A stretch of 64,000 bases of DNA from Thermohalobaculum sp039028795 (lineage in GTDB: Bacteria > Pseudomonadota > Alphaproteobacteria > Rhodobacterales > Rhodobacteraceae), in assembly GCA_039028795.1 (NCBI GenBank), contig JBCCHJ010000021.1, positions 12,810-76,809 on the forward strand, given 5' to 3'. Position 1 is the stretch's first letter; each line of letters begins with the position of its first letter. Under the pieces are notes generated by a model. That model saw nothing but the letters and a program-made list of their open reading frames with translations. It was not told where the DNA came from and did no database searches. Below are positions 51,782 to 60,994 of the stretch, piece after piece. The translations under genes and the position numbers were made by a program.

Positions 51782-53149
51782 ATGGCTGCAAGTATTCTGA
51801 CGAACACCTCGGCAATGGTTGCATTGGCGAACCTGCGTTCGACGAATTCAAGCCTAGAACAAGTCAATAGTCAGATCTCGACCGGTAAGAAGGTTGCGAC
51901 TGCGAAAGACAGCGCCGCTGTTTTTGCAATCTCGAAGATCATGGAATCGGATGTTGCCGGTTTCAAGGCACTGAACGAATCACTGTCGCTGGGCGAATCC
52001 ACGGTGGCTGTTGCTTCGAACGCTGCTGCATCAGTCGGAGAGTTGCTGAACGAAATCAAAGGCAAGATTGTCTCTGCCAACGAAGAAAACGTCGACCGGA
52101 CGAAGCTGCAGGACGAAATCGTCTCGCTCAGAAACCAAATCACGTCAATCGTTGATTCGGCTCAGTTCAATGGCTTGAACCTGCTGAATGGCAACAATGA
52201 TGGCGCCGGCGGTTTCAGCGTTCTGGCATCGTTGAATCGTGCATCTGATGGTTCGGTGACCACGGGCTCGATTTCGTTCGATCCGACCAACAGTAACCTG
52301 TCCACGTCCAGCGGTACGACCCTGACGATCGGAGACGCGGCAACGGGTTCAGTTGTTACCGGTAACGTCTTCAATGTCGCAGACATCACTGCCGGTACCA
52401 CAACGACGCACACCAATGGCGATGTCGATGCGAACGGCGTCTACAATGTGACGCTGGATGCAAACTTGGCGACGGCTGGTGATGACGGCGTCACGCTGGG
52501 CGACTTTGACTTCCAGACGACCGCTGCCAACACCGGTGGTGCTACGGCGGTTGCTTCGGACAATGCATTCGATACCACCGGTACTGGTGGTCTGATTGCT
52601 GGTGACTCGATCTCAGTTACTGTTGGCGCCTACAGTGCCCGATACACGATTGTCGAGGGTGACAGTCAAGCCGACATCTCGGCTGGCCTGCGCGCTGGTC
52701 TTCTGGACAACGGTCTAGACACTGACTCGATCTCGGCCACGGTCAACGCCGACGGTGAGTTGCAGATCCGCAACTTGACCAATGCGACCGATGTTGATGT
52801 TTCGATCAGCTCAAGCCGTGCCGCTGGTGGTCTGGCCGGCCTCGATGCACTTGATGTGTCGACCTCGGCGGGTGCTACTTCGGCATTGGGTGAGATCGAA
52901 GTCTTCATCGACAGCGCTGTGGACGCCCAAGCTGAACTGGGAACGATCGAGAAGCGTCTGGACATCCAGAACGAGTTCACCACCACGCTGATCGACAGTT
53001 TCAAGTCCGGTATTGGCGCTCTTGTCGACGCTGACCTGGAAGAGGCTTCTGCCCGTCTGCAGGCCCTGCAGGTGCAGCAGCAGCTGGGCATTCAGGCTCT
53101 GTCGATCGCCAACCAGGCGCCACAGAACATCCTGGCCCTGTTCCGTTAA
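51782..53149 (+). CDS. fliC: Flagellin
   Basis: 455 residues from ATG 51782. The conserved D0/D1 N-terminus (ILTNTSAMVALANLRSTNSS; LEQVNSQISTGKKVATAKDS) and C-terminus (ARLQALQVQQQLGIQALSIA ... NILALFR) assemble the filament core. Between about 150 and 370 is a Thr/Gly/Asp-rich, strand-rich variable domain exposed on the filament. No Cys. Followed by flaF and flbT, the usual alphaproteobacterial flagellin regulators. Confidence 0.96.
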   Translation: MAASILTNTSAMVALANLRSTNSSLEQVNSQISTGKKVATAKDSAAVFAISKIMESDVAGFKALNESLSLGESTVAVASNAAASVGELLNEIKGKIVSANEENVDRTKLQDEIVSLRNQITSIVDSAQFNGLNLLNGNNDGAGGFSVLASLNRASDGSVTTGSISFDPTNSNLSTSSGTTLTIGDAATGSVVTGNVFNVADITAGTTTTHTNGDVDANGVYNVTLDANLATAGDDGVTLGDFDFQTTAANTGGATAVASDNAFDTTGTGGLIAGDSISVTVGAYSARYTIVEGDSQADISAGLRAGLLDNGLDTDSISATVNADGELQIRNLTNATDVDVSISSSRAAGGLAGLDALDVSTSAGATSALGEIEVFIDSAVDAQAELGTIEKRLDIQNEFTTTLIDSFKSGIGALVDADLEEASARLQALQVQQQLGIQALSIANQAPQNILALFR

Positions 53150-53160
53150 GCCAACCTTCC

Positions 53161-53189
53161 AGCCTGGGCGGTTTTTGATCGCCCTGGCT
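53161..53189 (+). terminator. Stem-loop after flagellin
   Basis: AGCCTGGGCG (53161-53170), 9-nt T-rich loop, CGCCCTGGCT (53180-53189): ten positions, one T-T mismatch, followed by GACATTTTCC. Could partially terminate the abundant flagellin mRNA or protect its 3' end. Confidence 0.6.
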
Positions 53190-53239
53190 GACATTTTCCG
53201 AACGTAACTGCGACGAATGCGTGCCCAGAAGGGAATACC

Positions 53240-53635
53240 ATGAGTGCTTATTCGGCGATGCAGTCTGGATATCTCGGGGTGACACGATCCACCGGCACCC
53301 CGCGCGAGATTGAATACCAGCTGTTTAGCCAGATAACCGGTCGACTGCACCGGGCCAGCGAGGCGGACGCACCGTTTTCTGACCTGGTTCAGGCAGTGAC
53401 CGACAATCTGACGCTCTGGAGGACCATCGCGCTCGACGTCGCGGACCAGGACAACGATCTGCCTCAGATGCTGAGGGCTCAGTTGTTCTATTTGTATGAG
53501 TTTACAAGCGCGCACACCCGAAAAGTGCTGCAGCGCGAGGCAGACGCGACCGCACTGATCGACGTCAATACGACGATCATGCGGGGGCTTAAGCCCAAGC
53601 AACCCGGAAAGGGACCTGACCAATGCCTGGCCTGA
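53240..53635 (+). CDS. flaF: Flagellar biosynthesis regulator FlaF
   Basis: 131 residues. TGTPREIEYQLFSQITGRL and NLTLWRTIALDVADQDNDLP are typical of FlaF, required with FlbT for flagellin synthesis and secretion; LPQMLRAQLFYLYEFTSAHT is also family-like. Helical, cytoplasmic. Overlaps flbT by 13 bases. Confidence 0.93.
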   Translation: MSAYSAMQSGYLGVTRSTGTPREIEYQLFSQITGRLHRASEADAPFSDLVQAVTDNLTLWRTIALDVADQDNDLPQMLRAQLFYLYEFTSAHTRKVLQREADATALIDVNTTIMRGLKPKQPGKGPDQCLA

Positions 53636-54057
53636 TTTTAAAGCTTAGGGCGCACGAGCAGATCCTTGTGAATGGTGTCGTCATGCAAAATGGCGACCGG
53701 AATGCCCGGCTGATCATTAAGACACCGGATGCGAAGATTCTGCGCCTCAGGGATGCGATTCACCCCGACGATGCCGTCACGCCGGTGAAGCGCGTCTGCT
53801 ACATTGCACAGCTCGCTGTGGCCGGCGAAACCGATTGTGACGAGGCTGAACGGCAATTGGCGACAGGCCTGCGCCAACTCAGCGACGCGTTGGAAGGTGT
53901 CGATGGTGCTGAACCATTGGCTGAAGCACGCGGCATGCTGGACACGCAGAATTTCTATGGTGTGTTGCGGGCGCTGCGCCGGTTGCTGCCACTGGAAGAA
54001 CGGCTGCTGGCACAAATGCCGGACGAAGCCGTGCCGCCTGGGGCAACCCTACAATAA
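53623..54057 (+). CDS. flbT: Flagellin mRNA regulator FlbT
   Basis: 144 residues. LILKLRAHEQILVNGVVMQNGDRNARLII (in part) and LRDAIHPDDAVTPVKRVCYI are the FlbT signature. In Caulobacter FlbT promotes decay of flagellin mRNA until the hook is complete. The last base of its stop is the first base of the next ATG (TAATG). Confidence 0.94.
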   Translation: MPGLILKLRAHEQILVNGVVMQNGDRNARLIIKTPDAKILRLRDAIHPDDAVTPVKRVCYIAQLAVAGETDCDEAERQLATGLRQLSDALEGVDGAEPLAEARGMLDTQNFYGVLRALRRLLPLEERLLAQMPDEAVPPGATLQ

Positions 54058-54899
54058 TGCCCATCGCGCCGGCGATACCGTTCGGGGGGCTGACGGGGTT
54101 CAGGTTTCTGGAGAGAACCTTTGCCGCGCAATCGGCGACATTCGTCTCAAGTCCGGACATCCAGCGCGAAGTCGAATACTTTCAGGCAAATGCCGGAAAC
54201 ATCACAAGTGTTGACCAGTTGATGTCCGACCGCCGCATTCTGGACGTGGTCCTGAATGCATTCGGGTTGGAAGAGGATCTGGATAAAGGCGCTTTTATTC
54301 GCAAAGTGATCGAGGAAGGCACGCTGGAGTCCGACGCCTTCGCCAATCGACTGGTGGAACCTGCCTATCGCGAACTGGCGGATTTCCTGGGATTCGGTAA
54401 TTTTGGCGGGACGCTAGTCTTTGATTTTGCTCGAGAAGACATCGTCAGCCGTTACCTGACGCACCGCTTTGAACTGGCGGTGGGTGAACAAGACTCCGAC
54501 CTTCGCCTAGCGATGAATTTCAAGAACGAAGCTGCTGAACTTGCCGGCACAGCCCCGACCGATGAAACAATGTGGCTTCGGCTTTTGGGTTCATCGCCGC
54601 TGAGACCTGTGATCGAAGGGGCGCTTTTCTTACCGTCGAATTTTGCACTGATCGATCTCGATCAACAAGTTGCCGAGGTCCAATCTCGTGCGCAGCAATT
54701 CTTCGGCAGCAGCAGCCAGGATCTTTTTACAGATCCAGACAACCTGGACCGGATGGTCGAACGTTTCCTGCTGCGTCAGCAATCCCTGGGCGGGGGCGGC
54801 GGCGGCGCTACTGCGGGCAGCGCGGCGCTGACACTCCTTCAATCCAGCAGTCTTGGCGCCGGCGCGCAGCAGAACCTCTTCTCTTCGAATTTTCTCTAG
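54057..54899 (+). CDS. DUF1217 flagellar-associated protein
   Basis: 280 residues. DIQREVEYFQANAGNITSVD and DLMSDRRILDVVLNAFGLEE-like segments, then AFIRKVIEEGTLESDAFANR, match DUF1217, a family tied to flagellar clusters in alphaproteobacteria. A Gly-rich linker (GGGGGGAT) precedes a short end. Function unknown; coupling to flbT (TAATG) suggests a part in filament assembly. Confidence 0.8.
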   Translation: MPIAPAIPFGGLTGFRFLERTFAAQSATFVSSPDIQREVEYFQANAGNITSVDQLMSDRRILDVVLNAFGLEEDLDKGAFIRKVIEEGTLESDAFANRLVEPAYRELADFLGFGNFGGTLVFDFAREDIVSRYLTHRFELAVGEQDSDLRLAMNFKNEAAELAGTAPTDETMWLRLLGSSPLRPVIEGALFLPSNFALIDLDQQVAEVQSRAQQFFGSSSQDLFTDPDNLDRMVERFLLRQQSLGGGGGGATAGSAALTLLQSSSLGAGAQQNLFSSNFL

Positions 54900-54918
54900 G
54901 CCATGAAGATCTGGCACC

Positions 54919-55365
54919 CTAACCTGGCACGGGAAAATCTGATTTGATTTTTTCGAAAAGCTGATCCCTGGTTTGGCGGTACGCCGCCAGCCGGTCTTCA
55001 CGCCGCTCGCCCAATCCGGTGGGGTCGAGGGTCGGCCAGTAGATGACTTCAACATGGTACTCGCGGGTATATTCCAGCGCGTGCCTTTGTGCGGCGGGCG
55101 AAAGCGCGATGATCTGGTCGTAGGCGTCGATATCATCGCCCCAATCCTCCATCTCGCTGAAACTTCGAGATCGGTGTTTCGAGATGTCGATGCCGATCTC
55201 ATTCGCCACAGCGATCATAAACCCATCAACGTCCAGATCGTTAAACACCCCGGCTGATTGCACGAATACGCGTTGGCCGTGCAAATGCTTCATGATCCCT
55301 TCGGCCATCGGCGACCTGACTGCGTTGTGATCGCAGCAAAAAAGGATCGAGCCGGGAAGCGACAT
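54919..55365 (-). CDS. Low-molecular-weight phosphotyrosine-phosphatase-family protein
   Basis: 148 residues. The phosphate loop is FCCDHNAVRSPMAEG with catalytic Cys11 and Arg17 (CX5R), and the general-acid Asp lies in WPTLDPTGLGE. The fold is shared by protein tyrosine phosphatases and thioredoxin-type arsenate reductases; the DP motif favours a phosphatase. Last gene of the hisD-UPF0262 unit, four bases after UPF0262. Confidence 0.88.
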   Translation of the reverse strand: MSLPGSILFCCDHNAVRSPMAEGIMKHLHGQRVFVQSAGVFNDLDVDGFMIAVANEIGIDISKHRSRSFSEMEDWGDDIDAYDQIIALSPAAQRHALEYTREYHVEVIYWPTLDPTGLGERREDRLAAYRQTRDQLFEKIKSDFPVPG

Positions 55366-55369
55366 GGGC

Positions 55370-55867
55370 TCAGCCGCGGAACTGTAGGGCGCAAACCACG
55401 GTAAAAAGCCGTCGGGCGGTTTCCGAATCCGTCTGAATGCGTCCGTCCAGGCGGTCGTTCAGAATCTCGGCGCCCTCGTTGTGCAAACCGCGCCGGCCCA
55501 TATCGATCGCTTCGATCTTCGATGGTGGCAGACGCTTCACAGCATCGAAATACTGCTCGCAGATGGCGAAATAGTCTTTGATTATGCCCCGCAGCGGCGA
55601 CAGAGAAAGGTGCAGTTCGGTGACCTGGGTTTCGTCTTCCGTCCGAACGTCCATCATCAGCATCCGTTCGATCATGCCAATGCCCAAGTTATACGGGCCT
55701 GGCGGCATGGCTTGATCGTCGCGGGGCAAGGGTCGGAAGCGGTTGTCCTCGGTCAGATCGAAGATCGCCACATCCAATTCCTGTTGAATTTCAGGTGTCC
55801 GGGCGCGCGGCCGGTCTTCGACCAGGCTGACGCGGCTCAGGCGATCGGTTAGGGCAAAATCACTCAA
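55370..55867 (-). CDS. UPF0262 family protein, TTG start overlapping hisD
   Basis: 165 residues from TTG 55867, which overlaps the hisD stop as TTGA; GGAG stands about eight bases upstream. The frame is open further into hisD, but the family starts here (SDFALTDRLSRVSLVE). Body: LDVAIFDLTEDNRFRPL, GPYNLGIGMIERMLMMDV, PLRGIIKDYFAICEQYFDAV and a GRRGLHNEGAEIL segment. Function unknown; hisD-UPF0262-LMW-phosphatase is a recurrent alphaproteobacterial order. Confidence 0.88.
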   Translation of the reverse strand: MSDFALTDRLSRVSLVEDRPRARTPEIQQELDVAIFDLTEDNRFRPLPRDDQAMPPGPYNLGIGMIERMLMMDVRTEDETQVTELHLSLSPLRGIIKDYFAICEQYFDAVKRLPPSKIEAIDMGRRGLHNEGAEILNDRLDGRIQTDSETARRLFTVVCALQFRG

Positions 55868-57162
55868 TTCAGTCGCTCCAATCTGCGGGTTACGGACAAT
55901 CCATGGGCTTCGAGACTTTCCGAGGCTGCCAATTTCGCGGCTGCGGGCCCAATGGCTTTCAAGGCCGTCGGTGTCATCGCTGCGATGGTTGTGCGTTTCA
56001 TGAAATCCAGGACCGAGAGACCGGACGAAAACCGGGCCGATCCCGCCGTCGGCAGTACGTGATTGGGCCCGCCAACATAGTCGCCGATGGCTTCGGGCGT
56101 ATGCGCACCCAGGAAAATCGCACCGGCATGACGAATCTGGTCTCCAACTGCTTCGGGATTTACGGTAAGAATCTCCAGATGCTCCGGCGCAATCCGATTG
56201 GCTAGGTCGGCTGCGTGTACCAGACCGTCGACGGTAATGACCGCGCCGAAATCGCGCCAACTGGCACCAGCGATGCCGCGCCGATCCAGGGTCTGCAACA
56301 GGTTGTCCACCGCGCGGGCCACCGCCTGGCCAAAACCAGCATCATCGGTGATCAGGATCGATTGCGCGGTTTCGTCATGTTCGGCCTGCGCCATCAGATC
56401 CATAGCGACCCAGTCCGGATCGTTTTCCTTGTCGGCGATGATCAACACCTCGGACGGTCCTGCGATCATGTCGATGCCCACCTGACCAAAAACCTGCCGT
56501 TTGGCGGCGGCCACATAGGCATTACCGGGACCGGTGATCTTGTCGACCCGCTTGATCGGGCCTGCACCAAAGGCCATAGCAGCGATCGCCTGGGCGCCGC
56601 CAATCCGGTAGATCTCTTCGACCCCGGCAAGTCGGGCTGCGCATAAGACCAACGGATTTACCGCGCCATCAGGGGTAGGCGCGCAGATCATCAAGCGGGG
56701 AACACCCGCGACGGCGGCAGGTATTGCATTCATCAGAACTGAAGATGGGTAGCTTGCCAGTCCACCCGGCACGTAAAGCCCGGCTGCATCCACCGGCGTC
56801 CAACGCCAGCCTAATCTCGCCCCGGTTTCATCCGTCCACATCGCATCTTGCGGCAGTTGTTTCGCGTGATAGGCACGGATCCTTTCCGCCGCCAACTCCA
56901 GCGCCGCGCGTTGCTCTGATCCAACCTCGTCCACAGCAGCGTCGATCTCCGTCGCAGAAAAGGCAATCGTTCCCGATGTCAGGTCCAGCCGATCGAACTT
57001 TGATGTCAGCTCCAACACTGCCTCCAGCCCGCGGGTGCGGACATCGGCAATGATACCCACGACGGCTTCATCGACATTGGCTTCGGCATCCCGTTTTAGG
57101 TTCAGGAAAGCCTCGAAGGCCTTGTCGAAGGATGGATCGCGGTGGTCGAGGAAGGTCGGCAT
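55864..57162 (-). CDS. hisD: Histidinol dehydrogenase
   Basis: 432 residues, standard length. The signature VDKITGPGNAYVAAAKRQVF and GIDMIAGPSEVLIIAD is clear, with the catalytic Glu/His in RIAPEHLEIL and zinc-site residues in AQAEHDETAQSI. Catalyses the last two oxidations of histidine synthesis. First gene of a three-gene unit. Confidence 0.97.
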   Translation of the reverse strand: MPTFLDHRDPSFDKAFEAFLNLKRDAEANVDEAVVGIIADVRTRGLEAVLELTSKFDRLDLTSGTIAFSATEIDAAVDEVGSEQRAALELAAERIRAYHAKQLPQDAMWTDETGARLGWRWTPVDAAGLYVPGGLASYPSSVLMNAIPAAVAGVPRLMICAPTPDGAVNPLVLCAARLAGVEEIYRIGGAQAIAAMAFGAGPIKRVDKITGPGNAYVAAAKRQVFGQVGIDMIAGPSEVLIIADKENDPDWVAMDLMAQAEHDETAQSILITDDAGFGQAVARAVDNLLQTLDRRGIAGASWRDFGAVITVDGLVHAADLANRIAPEHLEILTVNPEAVGDQIRHAGAIFLGAHTPEAIGDYVGGPNHVLPTAGSARFSSGLSVLDFMKRTTIAAMTPTALKAIGPAAAKLAASESLEAHGLSVTRRLERLN

Positions 57163-57393
57163 GGGCCCTGCGTAACTGGAGTGAGCTTTGGCGCTTCATA
57201 GGCAAGCGCGTCCTTGCGTGCAACTGGGGAACCCGCCGAATGTTCAGCTTGGGTCAGCATTCCCTTGCGTACCGAATCTGTTGATCGCAGGTCTTCGGCC
57301 CGGAAGAGATGTTTCGGGCATTTGGCTGCAGCTTGGCTACGACCGGAAGAAGGCCTAGGCTGAGATCGCGGGCTGGGGACGAAAGGCGCAGAT
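57163..57393. other. Divergent intergenic region hisD / cyclodeaminase-like gene
   Basis: 231 bases. I see no gene, no clear promoter and no leader peptide or attenuator for hisD. Confidence 0.5.
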
Positions 57394-58341
57394 ATGAGAT
57401 TCTTCGATGCTGACGCTGTCTCGGCGACCCTTGATTATGCCGGTCTTATTCCGGCCTTGACGCGGGCACATGAGGCAGATGTGGACGATGTCCGGTCGGT
57501 CGTGTTGGAACAGCCGGGGTCAACGGGCGTGGATCATTTTCTTGCGCTGCCAGCATGGCAGGTCGGCAAAGCCATTGGTGCGAAGCTGGTCACAGTGTTT
57601 CCAGGGAACGATAAAGATGGCGGGCTGCTTCCGGCGATTCAGGCGGCCTATGTCCTGTTCGATGGTACGAACGGCCGCCCGGCTGCGGTGATCGATGGCA
57701 CAGTTCTGACATTGTTCAAGACCGCAGCTGACAGCGGGGTGGGCGCGTCTTTCCTGGCTCGCCGAGATGCCAGCCAGATGCTGATGGTTGGGGCAGGGGC
57801 TTTGGGCCCACACCTGATCCGGGCGCATCTGGCGGCCCGCCCCTCGATCACTCAGGTCAAGATATGGAACCGTACGCCTGGACGCGCGCAGGCATTGGCG
57901 GATCGACTCACGCTACCCGGGGTCGCGATCTCGGCCACCGAAGATCTCGAAACCACCGCGCGAACTGCTGATGTGATCAGCTGTGCGACCATGGCCACAG
58001 AACCGTTAATCCTGGGGGACTGGTTGAAGCCCGGCGCGCATCTGGATCTGGTCGGCAGCTACCAGTTGGACATGCGTGAATGTGATGAAGACGCCGTGGT
58101 TCGGGCGGATGTCTTTGTCGATTCTCCGTGGAGCGCGGTTGATGACAATGGAGAGATCGCAGGTGCACTGAAATCGGGTGTGCTGACACGCGAACAGATC
58201 CTGGCAAACAATTTTGATTTCGCGCGCGGTCATCATTCAGGCAGATACAGCGATGATCAGATCACGCTCTATAAGAACGGTGGCGGCGGACACCTGGATC
58301 TGATGGTGGCCCAAATCCTCTGTCCGATGGGGAACGGTTGA
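57394..58341 (+). CDS. Ornithine cyclodeaminase / mu-crystallin family protein
   Basis: 315 residues. The N-terminal substrate part has KAIGAKLVTVFPGNDKDGGL, with the substrate-binding Lys, and the Rossmann NAD(P) motif is MLMVGAGALGPHLIRAHLAA. DLVGSYQLDMRECDEDAV is family-typical. Members deaminate ornithine or reduce cyclic imines such as delta1-pyrroline-2-carboxylate; which one is unknown. 33 bases before panC. Confidence 0.87.
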   Translation: MRFFDADAVSATLDYAGLIPALTRAHEADVDDVRSVVLEQPGSTGVDHFLALPAWQVGKAIGAKLVTVFPGNDKDGGLLPAIQAAYVLFDGTNGRPAAVIDGTVLTLFKTAADSGVGASFLARRDASQMLMVGAGALGPHLIRAHLAARPSITQVKIWNRTPGRAQALADRLTLPGVAISATEDLETTARTADVISCATMATEPLILGDWLKPGAHLDLVGSYQLDMRECDEDAVVRADVFVDSPWSAVDDNGEIAGALKSGVLTREQILANNFDFARGHHSGRYSDDQITLYKNGGGGHLDLMVAQILCPMGNG

Positions 58342-58374
58342 TCCCGATTGCTAAGATGTTTATGGGACGCCGCC

Positions 58375-59223
58375 ATGCGAATTGTAAGGACCATCGAAGG
58401 ATTACGCGCCGCGGTCCGGCAATGGCGGGAAGAAGATCTAACCGTTGCCGTCGTGCCGACCATGGGCGGGCTGCATGCTGGCCACATCAGTTTGGTGGGC
58501 CGGGCCAGGGATAGGGCCGAACGCGTGATCACCACTTTGTTCGTGAACCCAACGCAGTTTGGCGCCAACGAGGATCTCGACAAATACCCCCGGACCGAGG
58601 AATCCGACGCGCGGATGTTGGATGAAGCAGGCTGCCACCTGCTGTTCGCACCGTCACCGGGCGAGGTCTATCCTGAAGGTTTTGCGACGCGCGTGATCGT
58701 CGACGGGTTGACGGACCGCCTATGCGGCGCGGCGCGGCCGGGCCATTTCGATGGGGTCAGCCAAGTGGTGTCCAAGCTTCTGAATATGGCACAGGCAGAT
58801 GTCGCGATCTTTGGCGAAAAGGATTGGCAGCAACTTGCGGTCGTGCGCCGCATGGCCTGCGATCTTGATATTCCGACACGGATTATCGGCGCGCCGACTG
58901 TACGCGAAGAGGACGGGCTGGCGATGTCGTCGCGCAACCGATACCTTACGCCAGAGGAACGCGCCATTGCGTCAATTTTGCCGAAGACGATGAAACAAGC
59001 GATCCAGCGGTGCTTGGCAACGGACGATCTATCAGAGGTCCAGGCCGAAGGCGCCAAGGCGCTGGTCGATGCAGGGTTTCAAAGCGTGGACTATTTCGAG
59101 TTCAGAACCGCGGATGATCTGGCCGCCGTTCAGGTCTTTGACCCGAAGGTTCCGACGCGGCTCTTTGTTGCTGCTCATCTGGGAAAGGCCCGACTGATCG
59201 ACAATAACGCGGTCGCTCGGTGA
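58375..59223 (+). CDS. panC: Pantothenate synthetase
   Basis: 282 residues from ATG 58375 (an earlier start lacks family likeness). Contains the HIGH-like VVPTMGGLHAGHISLV, LFVNPTQFGANEDLDKYPR, FGEKDWQQLAVVRRM (Trp where Tyr is usual) and the KMSKS-like LAMSSRNRYLTPEE. Joins pantoate and beta-alanine. panB is not adjacent. Its stop overlaps the next GTG by four bases. Confidence 0.96.
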   Translation: MRIVRTIEGLRAAVRQWREEDLTVAVVPTMGGLHAGHISLVGRARDRAERVITTLFVNPTQFGANEDLDKYPRTEESDARMLDEAGCHLLFAPSPGEVYPEGFATRVIVDGLTDRLCGAARPGHFDGVSQVVSKLLNMAQADVAIFGEKDWQQLAVVRRMACDLDIPTRIIGAPTVREEDGLAMSSRNRYLTPEERAIASILPKTMKQAIQRCLATDDLSEVQAEGAKALVDAGFQSVDYFEFRTADDLAAVQVFDPKVPTRLFVAAHLGKARLIDNNAVAR

Positions 59224-59663
59224 TCTTTCGATGGATTAACCTGCCACCGGTCTGGCTGTTCGCCTTCATGGGGCTGGCTTGGTGGATTGCGCAGTTCTAC
59301 GCGCCATTGGGCGATGGATTGTTATGGGTTGGCCGGGCGCTGATCGGCGCCAGTCTGTTGCTAATAATCTGGGCAGCGCTTGCCTTTCATCGCGCGCGGA
59401 CAACGATCATCCCGCATCTCGAACCCAATGCTTTGGTAGAGACCGGACCCTACAGATATTCCCGCAATCCGATCTATGTGGCGGATCTGGCGATCTTGGC
59501 TGGTTGGTGCATCTCGCTCGGGAACCCGTTTGCGCTGGGTCTATTGTTCCCGTTTTATGCAGTATTGCTAGGGTTTTTCATTCGTCCGGAAGAAGAGCGT
59601 CTGAAAACCCATTTAGGGCAGCATTACGTGGACTATTGCGCTCGGGTTCGACGCTGGATCTAG
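59220..59663 (+). CDS. Isoprenylcysteine carboxyl methyltransferase-family membrane protein
   Basis: 147 residues, GTG start overlapping the panC stop. Three to four membrane helices (LPPVWLFAFMGLAWWIAQF; VGRALIGASLLLIIWAALAF; FALGLLFPFYAVLLGFFIRP). The SAM-binding signature is ETGPYRYSRNPIYVADL and the C-terminal FIRPEEERLKTHLGQHY. Methylates a small or lipid substrate at the membrane; substrate unknown. Confidence 0.88.
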   Translation: MIFRWINLPPVWLFAFMGLAWWIAQFYAPLGDGLLWVGRALIGASLLLIIWAALAFHRARTTIIPHLEPNALVETGPYRYSRNPIYVADLAILAGWCISLGNPFALGLLFPFYAVLLGFFIRPEEERLKTHLGQHYVDYCARVRRWI

Positions 59664-59665
59664 GC

Positions 59666-60064
59666 TCAGGATAGATCTCTCGCCTTCAAGGCCGCGTGGA
59701 TCGTGTTGAATCGCTTCAATGAGGTGACGGGGTCCAGTTCCGCCAGATCCAGGCTAAGTGCGACGGGGCGGTCGCCAACGCTGGGCTTCAGAAAGGCTTC
59801 GGCGGCCGTGTACAACTCATCCGCGGCCTTGCTTCGCGTGGCCTCGTCTCGGCCATGCCCAACCCGGCAGATCATATTGAGATAAGCAAAGTCCGGCGTC
59901 CCGTCAGCGATCACATAGGTGTGGCAAGGAAAGGCCCGAACCCTAATGCCACCCAGGGGGAAGATGCCTGTCGCCACCATCGCATCGCGCATTGCGGCGC
60001 AGAATGCAGCAACGTCCACGTCCGCCTCCAGATTTGCCGAGTATTCCAACGTCATATGCGGCAT
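59666..60064 (-). CDS. 5-carboxymethyl-2-hydroxymuconate isomerase-family protein
   Basis: 132 residues, tautomerase fold. The N-terminus MPHMTLEYSANLEADVD leaves Pro as the new N-terminal catalytic base after Met removal, as in HpaF/CHMI. GDRPVALSLDLAELDP is also typical. Isomerises muconate-type intermediates. Divergent from an FAH-family gene 84 bases away, a combination seen in homoprotocatechuate-like pathways. Confidence 0.85.
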   Translation of the reverse strand: MPHMTLEYSANLEADVDVAAFCAAMRDAMVATGIFPLGGIRVRAFPCHTYVIADGTPDFAYLNMICRVGHGRDEATRSKAADELYTAAEAFLKPSVGDRPVALSLDLAELDPVTSLKRFNTIHAALKARDLS

Positions 60065-60148
60065 TTTAAATCCCTTTGGTTGACCGCCCTATCCTGCCCA
60101 TGCGAACCACGTCGCAACCCCAAAGGTCAAGACAAGCGGAGACGCCCC

Positions 60149-60994
60149 ATGCGCCTTATCACTTTCAACGACGGTAAGGTCGGAGCGGTATCCGGGGATG
60201 ATATTTGGGACCTGACTGCACGTATAGGCGCCGCGTCGGTCAAATCGCTGATCCAAGGCGATCTGACAGCGGCCGCGCGGGCAGCAAGCGGCGAAGCCGA
60301 TTACAAAATGACCGAGATCAAATTGGACATACCGGTCCCAGATGCCGCCAAGTACATCTGCGTCGGCGTCAACTACATGCGTCGGAGTGACGAATATCGC
60401 GATGGAACAGAGGCGCCGGAATATCCATCGCTGTTCATGCGCACGGCTCTCAGCTTTTCACCACATGGGGCGCCGATCTACGTTCCACCGGAATCGCCGC
60501 AATTCGACTATGAAGGCGAAATCGTTATCGTCATTGGCAAGGCTGGCCGCCGCATTCCCCAGGACCAGGCCCATGACCATATCGCGGGCCTGACCATTAT
60601 GAATGAAGGTTCGGTCCGCGACTGGCTGCGCCATGCTAAATTCAATGTCACCCAGGGCAAGAACTTTGATCGTTCCGGGGGCTTGGGCCCGTGGCTGGAA
60701 ACTGATCTTTCCGCGATCGACTTAAACGACATGATGATAACCACCCGCGTGAATGGAGAGCAACGCCAGCACGACACGACGGCGAACATGGCGTTCCCGT
60801 TCGCCCGGATCATTGAATACATCTCGACCTTCGCGACATTGCTGCCTGGCGATGTGATCGCGACCGGCACGCCCACTGGCGCCGGGGCCCGGTTTGATCC
60901 GCCGAAATGGCTGGTTCCCGGCGATGTCGTCGAGGTCGACGTCCAGGGCGTTGGAACCCTCTCCAACACCGTGGCTGCAGAGCCAGTCCGCTAA
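60149..60994 (+). CDS. Fumarylacetoacetate-hydrolase-family protein
   Basis: 281 residues from ATG 60149; the frame is open upstream but there it overlaps the tautomerase gene antisense. Core motifs: YICVGVNYMRRSDEY, metal ligands in FDYEGEIVIVIGKAG, GKNFDRSGGLGPWLETD and ATGTPTGAGARFDPPKWLVP. Such enzymes hydrolyse or decarboxylate 2-oxo/hydroxy-dienoates. Its end overlaps the convergent gene by four bases. Confidence 0.92.
   Translation: MRLITFNDGKVGAVSGDDIWDLTARIGAASVKSLIQGDLTAAARAASGEADYKMTEIKLDIPVPDAAKYICVGVNYMRRSDEYRDGTEAPEYPSLFMRTALSFSPHGAPIYVPPESPQFDYEGEIVIVIGKAGRRIPQDQAHDHIAGLTIMNEGSVRDWLRHAKFNVTQGKNFDRSGGLGPWLETDLSAIDLNDMMITTRVNGEQRQHDTTANMAFPFARIIEYISTFATLLPGDVIATGTPTGAGARFDPPKWLVPGDVVEVDVQGVGTLSNTVAAEPVR

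Noticed and set aside
55868..56260. Extension of UPF0262 into hisD
   Set aside because: Antisense-free but out-of-frame shadow of hisD; the family starts at the TTG overlapping the hisD stop.
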